Source: Saccharopolyspora dendranthemae (lineage in GTDB: Bacteria; Actinomycetota; Actinomycetes; Mycobacteriales; Pseudonocardiaceae). From it: a stretch of 64,000 nt of DNA. The translations under genes and the position numbers were made by a program. Within the stretch, counting starts at the first letter, position 1. Each line of letters begins with the position of its first letter. The notes under the pieces are model-generated. The model ran no database searches. It was not told the origin of the DNA and saw only the letters and a program-made list of their open reading frames with translations. This document shows, piece after piece, positions 16,130 through 24,482 of the stretch. The DNA lies in contig NZ_VIWX01000004.1 of assembly GCF_007829955.1 (NCBI RefSeq), positions 1 to 64,000 of the forward strand, read 5' to 3'.

Positions 16130-17194
16130 TCAGCGGGTGTGTTCGTACTCGCAGCAGGAGGCGTTCTCGACCGGGAGGCCTTGCGGGAGCCCCTCGCCGC
16201 GGAAGATGCCGTTGCCCAAGGAAGTCCGGGTGAGGGCGTCGGCGGCGAGGACGACGGCCGCCGCGGTCCAGGAGGACTGCTCCTCCGGCCAGCGCTTGTC
16301 GTCGGCGAAGACGTAGCCGGTCCAGTAGGAACCGTCCGGATCGCGCAGGTGCTGCATCGCGGCGAGCTGGGCCACCGCGCGGTCGTGCTCGCCCAGGGCG
16401 TCCAGAGCCAGGACCAGCTCGCACGTTTCGGCACCCGTGACCCACGGGTTGTCGTCGACGCAGCGGATTCCGAGGCCGTCCACGACGAAGTCGTTCCAGC
16501 GCTCGTCGATTCGCCGGCGCCCGGCCTCGCCCCGGACCGCTCCACCGAGGATCGGGTAGTACCAGTCCATCGAGTACCGGGTCTTCGGAGTGAACGCCTC
16601 CGGATGCCTGCGCAGCGCGTGGCCGAGGCGGCCGACGGCCACCTCCCAGCTCGGCTGCTGCTCACCGACGCGATCCGCCAGCGCCAGCGCGCACCGCAGG
16701 CTCTGGTGGATGCTGGAGCTGCCGGCCAGCAAGGCCTCACCGGTCGGGCCTGCTTCCCCGATGCCCCAGTCGATCTCGCCACGCTGGTGCTGCGCGGTGA
16801 GCACGAAGTCGATCGCGTCGCGCACCATCGGCCACATCCGCTCGGCGAACTCCTCGTCGCCGGTGATCAGCACGTGGTGCCAGACGCCGACGGCCGGGTA
16901 GGCGCAGTAGTTGGTGTCGGCGCCCGCGTCCTCCACCACACCGTCGCGCACCTGGAGCGGCCAGGAACCGTCAGCGCCCTGGGTCGTGCGCAGCCACTCG
17001 TAGGCGCGCTCGGCCTCCGCGACCTGCCCGACGACCGTCAGCGCCATCGCGCACTCCACGTGGTCCCACGGGTCGGTGTGACCGCCCGGGAACCACGGGA
17101 TCTCCCCCGACGGGAGCTGAACGGACGCGATGGCCTTGCCGGTCTGGACGAGAGCCTCCGCGGAGACGACGCCCGGCAGCTCAGGCGCCGGCAC
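16130..17194 (-). CDS. Terpenoid-cyclase/prenyltransferase-fold protein
   Basis: The 354-residue protein appears to be an alpha/alpha toroid: repeated helix-turn-helix units with QW-like turns such as TTQGADGSWPLQVRDG, DPDGSYWTGYVFADDKRWP and EEQSSWTAAAVVLAADAL. Such proteins are annotated as prenyltransferase or squalene-oxidase-repeat proteins in actinobacteria. No signal peptide or membrane segment is seen. It also resembles six-hairpin glycosidase toroids (NPWVTGAETCELVLALDAL), so a sugar substrate is possible. The GTG at 17194 lies inside the end of the methyltransferase gene (14-bp overlap), so the two are coupled. The C-terminus is Cys-Cys-rich (ENASCCEYEHTR). Reaction unknown. Confidence 0.7.
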   Translation of the reverse strand: MPAPELPGVVSAEALVQTGKAIASVQLPSGEIPWFPGGHTDPWDHVECAMALTVVGQVAEAERAYEWLRTTQGADGSWPLQVRDGVVEDAGADTNYCAYPAVGVWHHVLITGDEEFAERMWPMVRDAIDFVLTAQHQRGEIDWGIGEAGPTGEALLAGSSSIHQSLRCALALADRVGEQQPSWEVAVGRLGHALRRHPEAFTPKTRYSMDWYYPILGGAVRGEAGRRRIDERWNDFVVDGLGIRCVDDNPWVTGAETCELVLALDALGEHDRAVAQLAAMQHLRDPDGSYWTGYVFADDKRWPEEQSSWTAAAVVLAADALTRTSLGNGIFRGEGLPQGLPVENASCCEYEHTR

Positions 17195-17912
17195 GCGCCG
17201 CCCCCGGTTTGCCCAGGTAGACCGCGATGCTCTTGCCCGCGACCGGGTTCAGCAGCTTCTCGGCGGTGCGCGAGATCCACGGTGCCTTCATCATGTCCCA
17301 CACCAGGAACGCGTGGTACGCCTTGGCCAGCGGGTGATCGTTGTTGTCGGTGCCCACCGCGCACTTGATCCACCAGTACGGCGCGTGCAGCGCGTGCTGG
17401 TGGTCGCGGAACGCGTAGCGCAGCCCGGCGTCGGTGAGCTTGCCGATCAGCTCCCCGGCGGAGTAGATCCGCACGTGCCCGCCCTCGACCTGGTGGTACT
17501 CGTCGGACAGAGCCCAGCAGATCCGCTCCGGCCACGCGCGCGGGACGGTCACGACGACGCGTCCGCCCGGCTTGACCACGCGGACGAGCTCGCGCATCGC
17601 CTTCTCGTCCTCGGGGATGTGCTCCATGATCTCCGAGGCGATGACGACGTCGAACTCCCCGTCGGCGAACGGCAGCGCGAGCGCGTCACCGGAGACGGTC
17701 TGGGCCTTGGCGCCCTCCGGCACCTCGCCCTCGGCCTCCATCGCGGCGAACATCGCGGACACGTTCTCCAGCTCTTCGACGTCCTGGTCGAAGGCGGTCA
17801 CGTCGGTGCCGCGCCGGTACAGCTCGAAAGCGTGCCGGCCACCGCCGCAGCCCAGGTCCAGCACTCGCTGTCCCGGCCGCACGCCGAGCCTGTCGAAGTC
17901 CACCGTCAGCAA
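17181..17912 (-). CDS. Class I SAM-dependent methyltransferase (UbiE/Methyltransf_11 type)
   Basis: About 243 residues from a TTG at 17912, which has GGGAAGGGAG at 7 bases; a GTG at 17903 is an alternative. Motif I is VLDLGCGGGRHAFELYRRG, the acidic turn follows as VTAFDQDVEEL, motif II/post-II is FDVVIASEIMEHIPEDEKAM and motif III is VKPGGRVVVTVPRAWPER. The downstream part (HVRIYSAGELIGKLTDAGL) is the usual C-terminal half of the family. The gene overlaps the glycosyltransferase upstream by 7 bp and the cyclase-fold gene downstream by 14 bp, so the three are translated as a unit. Substrate unknown. Confidence 0.88.
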   Translation of the reverse strand: MLTVDFDRLGVRPGQRVLDLGCGGGRHAFELYRRGTDVTAFDQDVEELENVSAMFAAMEAEGEVPEGAKAQTVSGDALALPFADGEFDVVIASEIMEHIPEDEKAMRELVRVVKPGGRVVVTVPRAWPERICWALSDEYHQVEGGHVRIYSAGELIGKLTDAGLRYAFRDHQHALHAPYWWIKCAVGTDNNDHPLAKAYHAFLVWDMMKAPWISRTAEKLLNPVAGKSIAVYLGKPGAARAGA

Positions 17913-19162
17913 CGCGTTGCTCCCTTCCCACCGCGCGGGCTGCGCGCGATCGCTTCGGCGTAGCAGTCGACGGTCGCCGCTGCCACGGATTTCCAGCTGT
18001 AGCGGGCCAGCACCCGTTCGCGTCCGTTGGCGCCGAGGCGACCTCGGCGCTCCGGCGAATCGAGCAGCCCTTCGAGCGCCTTGGCCAGGGCTTCGGCATC
18101 GCCCGGCGGCACCAGGTCGGCGCACTCGCCGTCCGGGCCCGCCACCTCGGGGATCGCGCCCGCGCGGCTGGCGACCAGCGGCGTGCCGCAGGCCATCGCC
18201 TCCACCGTGGGCAGCGAGAACCCCTCGTAGAGCGACGGAACGCTCACCACCTCCGCGGAACCCAGCAGCTCGGCGAGCTCCTGGTCGCTGATGCCCTTGA
18301 CGGTGCGGACCACATCGCCGATCGCGAGCTCCTCGATGCGCTGCTCCGTCGGCCCACCGGGCGTCAGCTTGCTGACCAGCACCAGCTCCACCTCGCGCTC
18401 GGTGCGCAGCTTCGCGACGGCCTCCAGCAACGTGCCGACGCCCTTCATCGGGGTGTCGGCGCTCGCCATGGCCACGATGCGGCCCGGCACGCGCGGTGCT
18501 GTCGGCGGCGTGAACACGTCGGCGTCGACGCCCAGCGGCACGACCCGCAGTTGCTCCTGGCCGACGCCGAAGTCCGCGCGGATGTCGTCCGCGGAGTTCT
18601 GCGACACGGTCAGCAGCTGCGGGATCCGACGGGCGACGCGCGCCTGCATCTTGGTGAAGCCGTACCAGCGGTGCACGGTGGGCTTCTTCCAGAGCTTCGC
18701 CGCGGCGAGGTCCACCCGGCGGTCGTGGGTGATCGGGTGGTGCACGGTGGCGACCAGCGGAATCCCGGCCCGCTGCAACGAGAGCAGACCCGAGCCCAGG
18801 CACTGGTTGTCGTGCACGACGTCGAACTCGTGCGCGCGGGCCGCGAGCAGGCGGGCGGCGCGCATGCTGAAGGTCATCGGCTCGGGGAAACCCGCGGTCC
18901 ACATCGTGGCGACCTCGAGCAGGTCGATGTGATCGCGCAGCTCACGCCAGTGCGGAGTCCGGAACGGGTCGTCGTCGTTGTAGAGGTCAAGACTGTCCAC
19001 GGGGGTGAGATCGACACCCGGGTCCAGCTCCGGGTAGGGCTGCCCGGAGAACACCTCGACGTGATGCCCCAGCTCGGCCAGGCCGCGGCTGAGGTAGCGG
19101 ACGTAGACGCCCTGCCCACCGCAATGCGGCTTGCTCCGATAGGAAAGCAACGCGATCCGCAC
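17906..19162 (-). CDS. GT4-family glycosyltransferase
   Basis: The 418-residue GT-B protein has both Rossmann domains. The N-terminal domain contains SYRSKPHCGGQGVYVRYLSR, typical for binding the acceptor. The C-terminal donor domain contains VPSLYEGFSLPTVEAMACG with the EX7E-type acidic pair and GTPLVASRAGAIPEV. It would move a sugar from an NDP or GDP donor to an unknown acceptor at the inner face of the membrane. The GTG at 19162 follows GAGGTG. It heads a coupled trio with the methyltransferase and the cyclase-fold gene and is divergent from kstR, with one KstR operator 42 bp upstream. Regulation by KstR is therefore likely in position, though its role in steroid use is not known. Confidence 0.88.
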   Translation of the reverse strand: MRIALLSYRSKPHCGGQGVYVRYLSRGLAELGHHVEVFSGQPYPELDPGVDLTPVDSLDLYNDDDPFRTPHWRELRDHIDLLEVATMWTAGFPEPMTFSMRAARLLAARAHEFDVVHDNQCLGSGLLSLQRAGIPLVATVHHPITHDRRVDLAAAKLWKKPTVHRWYGFTKMQARVARRIPQLLTVSQNSADDIRADFGVGQEQLRVVPLGVDADVFTPPTAPRVPGRIVAMASADTPMKGVGTLLEAVAKLRTEREVELVLVSKLTPGGPTEQRIEELAIGDVVRTVKGISDQELAELLGSAEVVSVPSLYEGFSLPTVEAMACGTPLVASRAGAIPEVAGPDGECADLVPPGDAEALAKALEGLLDSPERRGRLGANGRERVLARYSWKSVAAATVDCYAEAIARSPRGGKGATRC

Positions 19163-19203
19163 GATTCACCTCACACTGCCCGGGGGCCGCGGGCTGGGTA
19201 GAC

Positions 19204-19217
19204 TGGAACATGTTTCG
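19204..19217. promoter_or_regulatory. KstR operator between the glycosyltransferase and kstR
   Basis: TGGAACATGTTTCG fits TnnAACnnGTTnnA except for the last base. It lies 42 bp from the glycosyltransferase start and 117 bp from the chosen kstR start. It is the expected place for kstR autoregulation. Confidence 0.75.
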
Positions 19218-19333
19218 GTCGAGGTAACCCGCTTACCTTAACCCGTTGGTAGCCCCGGACGATGATTCGCGTGGCGACGAACACGCTCCGCCGTCACCCG
19301 ATGTCCGTCGAATGTTCAAGGAGAGCCCGAACC

Positions 19334-19939
19334 ATGGAAAGCTCGCAGAACGTGCTGGAGGCACTCCGGGGCGGCGCCACCGGCACCACGGCGCAGGCCG
19401 AGCGGCGCAAACGCATCATCGACGCCACCATCGCGCTCGCGAACAAGGGCGGCTACGACGCTGTGCAGATGCGCGCGGTGGCCGAGAAGGCCGATGTCGC
19501 GCTCGGCACCCTCTACCGGTACTTCCCGTCGAAGATCCACCTGCTGGTCGTCGGCCTGGCGCGGGAGTTCGCCCGCGAGCAGGAGAAGATGGACCGCTCG
19601 AAGATCCCGGGCGACACCGCCTACGACCGGGTCCTGCACGTGCTCAGCCGCACCACTCGCCAGCTGCAGCGCAATCCCGAGCTCACCGAGGCGATGACCA
19701 GGGCGTTCATGTTCGCCGACACCTCGGTCGCCAACGAGGTCGACACCGTGGCGCTGCTGATGGAGCAGCTGTTCACCCAGGCCATGACCCCCGACGAGCC
19801 CACCGAGGAGCAGCGGGCCATCGCGCGGGTGATCGGCGACGTGTGGCTGTCGAACCTGGTCGCCTGGGTGACCCGCCGTGCCTCGGCCTCCGACGTGTCC
19901 AGCCGGCTCGAGCTGACCGTCCGGCTACTGCTGGCCTGA
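19334..19939 (+). CDS. kstR: KstR, TetR-family repressor of steroid catabolism
   Basis: The 201-residue protein is close to M. tuberculosis KstR (199 residues). The DNA-binding helices read VQMRAVAEKADVALGTLYRYFPSKIHLL, and the ligand domain has the KstR-specific LTEAMTRAFMFADTSVANEVD and IGDVWLSNLVAWVTRRASASDVS. KstR binds TnnAACnnGTTnnA sites and is released by 3-oxo-cholestenoyl-type CoA esters. The ATG at 19334 has AAGGAG at 10 bases and gives the family length; in-frame starts at 19262 and 19301 would only add an unrelated extension. Seven matching operators lie within this window. Its last 15 bp overlap the end of the convergent metallo-hydrolase gene. Confidence 0.96.
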   Translation: MESSQNVLEALRGGATGTTAQAERRKRIIDATIALANKGGYDAVQMRAVAEKADVALGTLYRYFPSKIHLLVVGLAREFAREQEKMDRSKIPGDTAYDRVLHVLSRTTRQLQRNPELTEAMTRAFMFADTSVANEVDTVALLMEQLFTQAMTPDEPTEEQRAIARVIGDVWLSNLVAWVTRRASASDVSSRLELTVRLLLA

Positions 19940-20956
19940 GTACTCCACCGCGTCACCGTTCTCGACGGCGCTCAGCTCGCCGCGCTCGACCAGCAGGTCC
20001 AGGTGCGCGCTGGTCTCGCCGACGGCGAGCACCTGGTTGAACAGGTCGAGCTCGGAGAAGTCCTTGTTGCGCCGGGTCCAGCCGAGCTTCCGCGCCGCCT
20101 CGTAGGCGGTCCCGGCTCCACCGCTGACGACCTCGGCGGTCTGCTGCAGGCGCTCGTCGTGGTGCTGCAGCAGCTCATCGACCCGCTGGTGCGAACTGCC
20201 GCCGACCGGGCCGTGCGCGGGCAGCAGCCGCAGGTCCGGGTACGTCCGCATGAGCCGCAGCGAATCCAGGAAGTCGCCGAGCGGCAGCTCCGGGCGGGCC
20301 GATTCCACGCCGATGGACGGCGTGATGTGCGGCAGGATGTGGTCCCCGGAGAACATCGTCGACGAGTCGGCGTCGAGGAAGACGACGTGTCCCCGGGTGT
20401 GGCCGGGAGTGGGCACGGCGAGCAGGGTGCGGGAGCCCAGCGGGATCTCGACCTTGCCGTGCAGCCATTCGTCCGGCTGCTCGTAGGGGTTCTTCTCCTT
20501 GCGCTCCGGCGGTGTGCCGCCGTAGGCCTCGGCGAGCTTGCCGATCAGCTCGTTGGCGCCCCAGCGCTGCAGCCGACGCAGCTCGGCGAGTTCGGTGCCG
20601 CCGGCGAGGATCGCGTCCATCGTCGGCTGCTCGCCCGCTCCGAGGCTGATCTTCGACCCGAACGTGCGGCGCAGCTGCACCGCGAGCGTGTAGTGGTCCC
20701 GGTGCACGTGGGTGACCAGGAACCGCTGCACGTCGGCGAAGTCGTAGCCGATCTCGCCGAGCCCCTTCTCCAGCTGGGTGCGCGCCTCTTCCAGCGCCCA
20801 ACCCGAGTCGATGAGCACCAGCCCGTCGGAGTCCTCGATGGCGTAGACGTTGACCGCGCGCAGGCCGTCGTTCGGCAGCGGCAGCGGAATCCGGTGCACG
20901 CCGGGCCCGACCTCTTCCACGCCGGGCTCGATCCATGCGTGCCGCGATTCGCTCAC
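19925..20956 (-). CDS. MBL-fold metallo-hydrolase
   Basis: The 343-residue protein has the zinc-binding motif THVHRDHY (HxHxDH), then His in PTPGHTRGHVVFLDA, Asp in FSGDHILP and His in LLPAHGPVGG, all in beta-lactamase-fold order, plus a C-terminal winged-helix-like domain typical of glyoxalase II/LACTB2-like members. The probable action is hydrolysis of a thioester or ester. The GTG at 20956 is preferred because GGAGG lies before it; an in-frame GTG at 20968 is possible. It lies 60 bp after the SDR gene at 21017, so it may be the last gene of that operon and could act on a steroid-derived CoA thioester; that is inference. Its end overlaps kstR by 15 bp. Confidence 0.85.
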   Translation of the reverse strand: MSESRHAWIEPGVEEVGPGVHRIPLPLPNDGLRAVNVYAIEDSDGLVLIDSGWALEEARTQLEKGLGEIGYDFADVQRFLVTHVHRDHYTLAVQLRRTFGSKISLGAGEQPTMDAILAGGTELAELRRLQRWGANELIGKLAEAYGGTPPERKEKNPYEQPDEWLHGKVEIPLGSRTLLAVPTPGHTRGHVVFLDADSSTMFSGDHILPHITPSIGVESARPELPLGDFLDSLRLMRTYPDLRLLPAHGPVGGSSHQRVDELLQHHDERLQQTAEVVSGGAGTAYEAARKLGWTRRNKDFSELDLFNQVLAVGETSAHLDLLVERGELSAVENGDAVEYSGQQ

Positions 20957-21016
20957 CCTGTCCTCCACCCCGTCGTCCGGCGAACTTGCTCAAAAGAGAT
21001 GTACCACCCCTGCTGC

Positions 21017-21916
21017 TCAGGTGCCGTAGACGGGGTCCGGAACGGGAGCCTTGGCGAGCAGTTCTCCCACCACCGGACCGAGTTCGTCGGCCTTCCAGCG
21101 GCGTCCGGCATCGCGCGAGGGGCCGCGCGTCCAGCCGGTCGCGACGTTGATGTCGCCACCGGAGACCTCGAAGACCCGGCCGGTGACCTCGTCGGACTCG
21201 ACGCTGCCCAACCAGGCCACGAGCGGCGAGACGTTCTCCGGGGCCATCTCGTCGAATCCCTGGCCGGGCTGGGCCATCATGTCGGCGAAGACGGTCTCGG
21301 TCATCCGGGTGCGGGCCGAGGGCGCGATGGCGTTGACCGTGACGCCGTAGCGGGTGAGCTCGGCCGCGGTGTTGAGGGTCAGCGCGATGATCCCCGCCTT
21401 GGCCGCGGCGTAGTTCGACTGCCCGACGCTGCCGAGAAGGCCTGCGCCGGAGGTGGTGTTGACGATCCGCCCCCGCACGGTCTCGCCGGCCTTGGCCCGA
21501 TCGCGCCAGTGCTGCGCGGCGTGGCGCATGGTCGCGGCGTGCCCCTTGAGGTGAACGCGGATGACCTGGTCCCACTCGTCCTCGGCGAGGTTGACGAACA
21601 TCCGGTCGCGGACGAAACCGGCGTTGTTGACCAGCACGTCCAGCCGGCCGAACCGCTCGACCGCGAACTCCACGAGCTCCCGCGCCTGATCCCAGTCGGC
21701 CACGTCGGCGCCGTGCACCTCGGCCTGACCGCCCAGCGCGCGGATCTCCTCGGCCACCTCCGCCGCGGCCGACCCGTCACCACCGGATCCGTCCAGCTGC
21801 ACGCCGATGTCGTTGACGACGACCTTCGCGCCCTGCCGCGCGAACTCCAGCGCGTGCGCCCGGCCCAACCCGCGCGCACCCCCGGTCACGATGACGACCC
21901 TGTCCTCGCAGATCAC
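21017..21916 (-). CDS. Short-chain dehydrogenase (Rv3548c-like)
   Basis: The 299-residue protein belongs to the long SDRs with an inserted loop after beta-2, related to the dehydrogenase part of peroxisomal multifunctional enzyme type 2. The NAD(P) motif is VTGGARGLGRAHALEFARQG, NNAG occurs near residue 95, and the catalytic Ser and YxxxK appear as TTSGAGLLGSVGQSNYAAAK. The C-terminal extension (SPLVAWLGSVESDEVTGRVF) is usual for the group. Position beside another SDR and echA20 matches Rv3548c-Rv3549c-echA20 of M. tuberculosis. It probably oxidises a 3-hydroxyacyl-CoA in steroid degradation; the exact substrate is not established from sequence. Confidence 0.88.
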   Translation of the reverse strand: MICEDRVVIVTGGARGLGRAHALEFARQGAKVVVNDIGVQLDGSGGDGSAAAEVAEEIRALGGQAEVHGADVADWDQARELVEFAVERFGRLDVLVNNAGFVRDRMFVNLAEDEWDQVIRVHLKGHAATMRHAAQHWRDRAKAGETVRGRIVNTTSGAGLLGSVGQSNYAAAKAGIIALTLNTAAELTRYGVTVNAIAPSARTRMTETVFADMMAQPGQGFDEMAPENVSPLVAWLGSVESDEVTGRVFEVSGGDINVATGWTRGPSRDAGRRWKADELGPVVGELLAKAPVPDPVYGT

Positions 21917-22015
21917 GTGCTACCTCCTAGAAACCGTTGCGAACGAGAAAGTTCCCCAGAACCACGGAACCCGCCCGGAATCCCGGCGGGGTGGGACGGT
22001 CGGGCGTGCGGGTGG

Positions 22016-22768
22016 TCAGGTGCGAACCGCGTTGAGGTAGGCGGTCCTCTCGCCTCCGCCGTCGACCGCGAGGGTGGAACCGCTGATGTAGGAGGCCAGC
22101 GGTGAGGCGAGGAAGAGGCAGGCGTTGCCCACGTCCGACGGCTCCGCGAGGCGTCCGAGGGGGACGATCGAGGTCAGGTCGGACTGGCCGTAGTGATCGG
22201 CCTGGTCCTCCGACCGCACCAGGCCGACCACCACGCCGTTGACCCGGACGTCGGGGGCGAGCTCCTGGGCGAGGCTGCCGGTGAGGTTGTCCAGCCCGGC
22301 CTTGGCCGCGCCGTAGGCGGCCGTTCCCGGCGACGGGCGCCGGCCCGAGACGCTGCTGATGTTGATGATCGAGCCGTGGGTCTCCGCGAGCGCGTCGCGC
22401 GCGTGCTGCGCGAGCAGCAGCGGTGCGATCAGGTTCAGCTCGACGACCTTGCGGTGCAAGCGGATCGACGCGGTGACGGTGTCGGCGACGGGAGTTCCCC
22501 CGGCGTTGTTCACCACCACGTCCAGCCGCCCGGAACGCCGCTGGATCTCCTCGACGAGCTGCGCGACCTGCTCTCCCTCGCGCACGTCGACCTCGATGAA
22601 CCGCGCTTCGTTCGATCCGGACGCGGGCAGCTGCTCGACCGGCTTGCGCGCGCAGACGTAGACCTCCGCCCCGGCTCGCAGGAACGTCTCGGCGATCCCT
22701 GCGCCGATCCCGCGCGTTCCGCCCGTGACCAGCACGACCCGGCCGGTCAGGTCGATCTCGATGCCCAT
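22016..22768 (-). CDS. Short-chain dehydrogenase (Rv3549c-like)
   Basis: A classical SDR of 250 residues: VTGGTRGIGAGIAETFLRAG near residue 15, NNAGG near 88, Ser in INISSVSGRRPSPG, and the YGAAK pair. The C-terminus ends with AVDGGGERTAYL. It begins the minus-strand pair with the SDR at 21017 (99 bp apart) and is divergent from echA20, with a KstR2-type operator in the 94-bp space between. It belongs to the gene set for the last two steroid rings by position. Substrate unknown. Confidence 0.88.
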   Translation of the reverse strand: MGIEIDLTGRVVLVTGGTRGIGAGIAETFLRAGAEVYVCARKPVEQLPASGSNEARFIEVDVREGEQVAQLVEEIQRRSGRLDVVVNNAGGTPVADTVTASIRLHRKVVELNLIAPLLLAQHARDALAETHGSIINISSVSGRRPSPGTAAYGAAKAGLDNLTGSLAQELAPDVRVNGVVVGLVRSEDQADHYGQSDLTSIVPLGRLAEPSDVGNACLFLASPLASYISGSTLAVDGGGERTAYLNAVRT

Positions 22769-22836
22769 CCGCCGCTCCCTGATCCTTCGCCCCTGGCGGG
22801 GTGTCCTGCGATGTTGCTACGGTAACAACCCAACCA

Positions 22837-22850
22837 AACAAGTGCTAGGT
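22837..22850. promoter_or_regulatory. KstR2 operator between SDR genes and echA20
   Basis: AACAAGTGCTAGGT matches the KstR2 consensus AnCAAGnnCTTGnT with one mismatch. It lies 12 bp from the echA20 start and 68 bp from the divergent SDR start, a position to control both directions. Confidence 0.7.
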
Positions 22851-22862
22851 TTGGCAGGTGGC

Positions 22863-23612
22863 ATGGGCACGCAAATCGAACGGCGGGACGGCGGAATCGT
22901 GGTCCTCACCGTCGACCACCCCCCGGTGAACGCTCTGCCGGTCAAGGGCTGGTTCGACCTCGCCGAGGCGCTGCGCGACAGCGGCGCCCAGGAGCAGACC
23001 CGGGTCGTGGTGCTGCGGGCCGAGGGACGCGGCTTCAACGCGGGTGTGGACATCAAGGAACTGGCCGCCGACCCCGGCCACGAGAAGCTGGTCGCCGTGA
23101 ACAACGGCTGCTACGAGGCGTTCAAAGCCGTCTACGAGTGCCCGGTTCCGGTGATCAGCGCCGTGCAGGGCTTCTGCGTGGGCGGCGGCATCGGCCTGGT
23201 CGGCAACTCCGACGTGATCGTCGCCAGCGACGACGCGACCTTCGGCCTGCCGGAGGTGGACCGCGGCGCGCTCGGCGCCGCCACGCACCTCTCCCGCCTG
23301 GTGCCGCAGCACATGATGCGCGCGATGTTCTACACAGGACAGACGGCGACCGCGCAGCAGCTCGCCGAGTTCGGATCCGTGCACAAGGTCGTTGCGCGCG
23401 AGGCACTCCTGGACGCAGCGCTGGAGGTGGCGTCCGACATCGCCGCGAAGGACCCGCTGGTGATCCGCAAGGCCAAGGCCGCGCTCAACGGGATCGACCC
23501 GGTGGACGTCAACCGCAGCTACCGGTTCGAGCAGGGTTTCACCTTCGAGCTCAACCTCACCGGGGTGTCGGACAAGATCCGCGCCGAGTTCGGCCGCGAG
23601 AAGGAGGCGTAG
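22863..23612 (+). CDS. echA20: EchA20, ring-D-opening crotonase-fold hydrolase
   Basis: EchA20 hydrolyses ring D of the bicyclic HIEC-CoA in the KstR2-controlled pathway. The 249-residue protein starts at the ATG 22863. It has the crotonase fold with FNAGVDIKELAADPGHEKL near residue 58 and FCVGGGIGLVGNSDVIVAS near 105. The first hydratase Glu is not present in the GGGIGLVGNSD segment, while Glu remains in FGLPEVDRGALG, in keeping with a hydrolase rather than a hydratase. It heads the echA20-ipdA-ipdB-ipdC operon, whose genes abut or overlap. Confidence 0.93.
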   Translation: MGTQIERRDGGIVVLTVDHPPVNALPVKGWFDLAEALRDSGAQEQTRVVVLRAEGRGFNAGVDIKELAADPGHEKLVAVNNGCYEAFKAVYECPVPVISAVQGFCVGGGIGLVGNSDVIVASDDATFGLPEVDRGALGAATHLSRLVPQHMMRAMFYTGQTATAQQLAEFGSVHKVVAREALLDAALEVASDIAAKDPLVIRKAKAALNGIDPVDVNRSYRFEQGFTFELNLTGVSDKIRAEFGREKEA

Positions 23613-24482
23613 GTGCAGGACAAACAACTGGCCGCTGACGAGGTGGTCGCCCAGCTCCGCGACGGCATGACGATCGGCATCGGCGGCTGGGGTTCGCGGC
23701 GCAAGCCGATGGCCCTGGTGCGCGCGATCCTGCGCTCCGACCTCAAGGACCTGACGCTGGTCTCCTACGGCGGGCCGGACGTCGGTCTGCTCTGCGCCGC
23801 GGGCAAGCTCCGCAAGGTCGTCTACGGCTTCGTCTCGCTGGACTCGATCCCGCTCGACCCGCACTTCCGGGCGGCCCGCCAGCGCGGCGAGCTCGACGTG
23901 GCCGAGTACGACGAGGGCATGGTGCTGGCCGGGCTCCGCGCGGCAGCGGCGCGCCTGCCGTTCCTGCCCACGCGAGCCGGACTCGGTTCCGACGTGATGG
24001 CGCTGAACCCGGACCTGCGCACCGTCCGCTCCCCCTACGCCGACGGCGAGGAGCTGGTCGCGATGCCGGCGCTGAACCTGGACGTCGCGCTGGTGCACAT
24101 GAACCGCGCCGACCGCTACGGCAACGGCCAGTACCTCGGCCCCGACCCGTACTTCGACGACCTGATGTGCGCGGCCGCCGAACGCAGCTTCCTCAGCTGC
24201 GAGCGGATCGTGGAGACCGAGGAGCTCACCGAGACCGCTCCGCCGCAGACGCTGCTGATCAACCGGCTCTACCCGCACGGCGTGGTGGAGACGCCCCACG
24301 GCGCGCACTTCACCAGCTGCGTGCCGGACTACGGCCGCGACGAGGCGTTCCAGCGGCATTACGTCGCCAGCGCGAAACCCGGCCAGTGGGAGGCGTTCCG
24401 CGCGGAGTTCCTGGACGGCGACGAGGAGCAGTACCAGGCAGCGGTCCAGAAGTTCCACGCGCGCGCGGAGGTACCGGCATGA
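23613..24482 (+). CDS. ipdA: IpdA, alpha subunit of ring-C-opening CoA hydrolase
   Basis: IpdA with IpdB hydrolyses the last steroid ring (COCHEA-CoA) by a retro-Claisen reaction. It has the class I CoA-transferase fold but no transferase function. The 289-residue protein carries the glycine-rich loop GMTIGIGGWGSRRKPMALVR near residue 16 and VALVHMNRADRYGNGQYLGP near 150. It begins with a GTG directly after the echA20 TAG, with AGGAGG inside the end of echA20. Its stop overlaps ipdB by ATGA, so subunits are made in equal amounts. Confidence 0.94.
   Translation: MQDKQLAADEVVAQLRDGMTIGIGGWGSRRKPMALVRAILRSDLKDLTLVSYGGPDVGLLCAAGKLRKVVYGFVSLDSIPLDPHFRAARQRGELDVAEYDEGMVLAGLRAAAARLPFLPTRAGLGSDVMALNPDLRTVRSPYADGEELVAMPALNLDVALVHMNRADRYGNGQYLGPDPYFDDLMCAAAERSFLSCERIVETEELTETAPPQTLLINRLYPHGVVETPHGAHFTSCVPDYGRDEAFQRHYVASAKPGQWEAFRAEFLDGDEEQYQAAVQKFHARAEVPA

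Noticed and set aside
21930..21960. Possible extra KstR operator in the gap between the two SDR genes
   Set aside because: The half-sites AAC and GTT are separated by one base instead of two, so the spacing is wrong.
22807..22828. Inverted repeat GTTG...CAAC near the echA20 promoter as a separate operator
   Set aside because: The arms are four to five bases with imperfect pairing, too weak to separate from chance; the KstR2 site nearby is sufficient.
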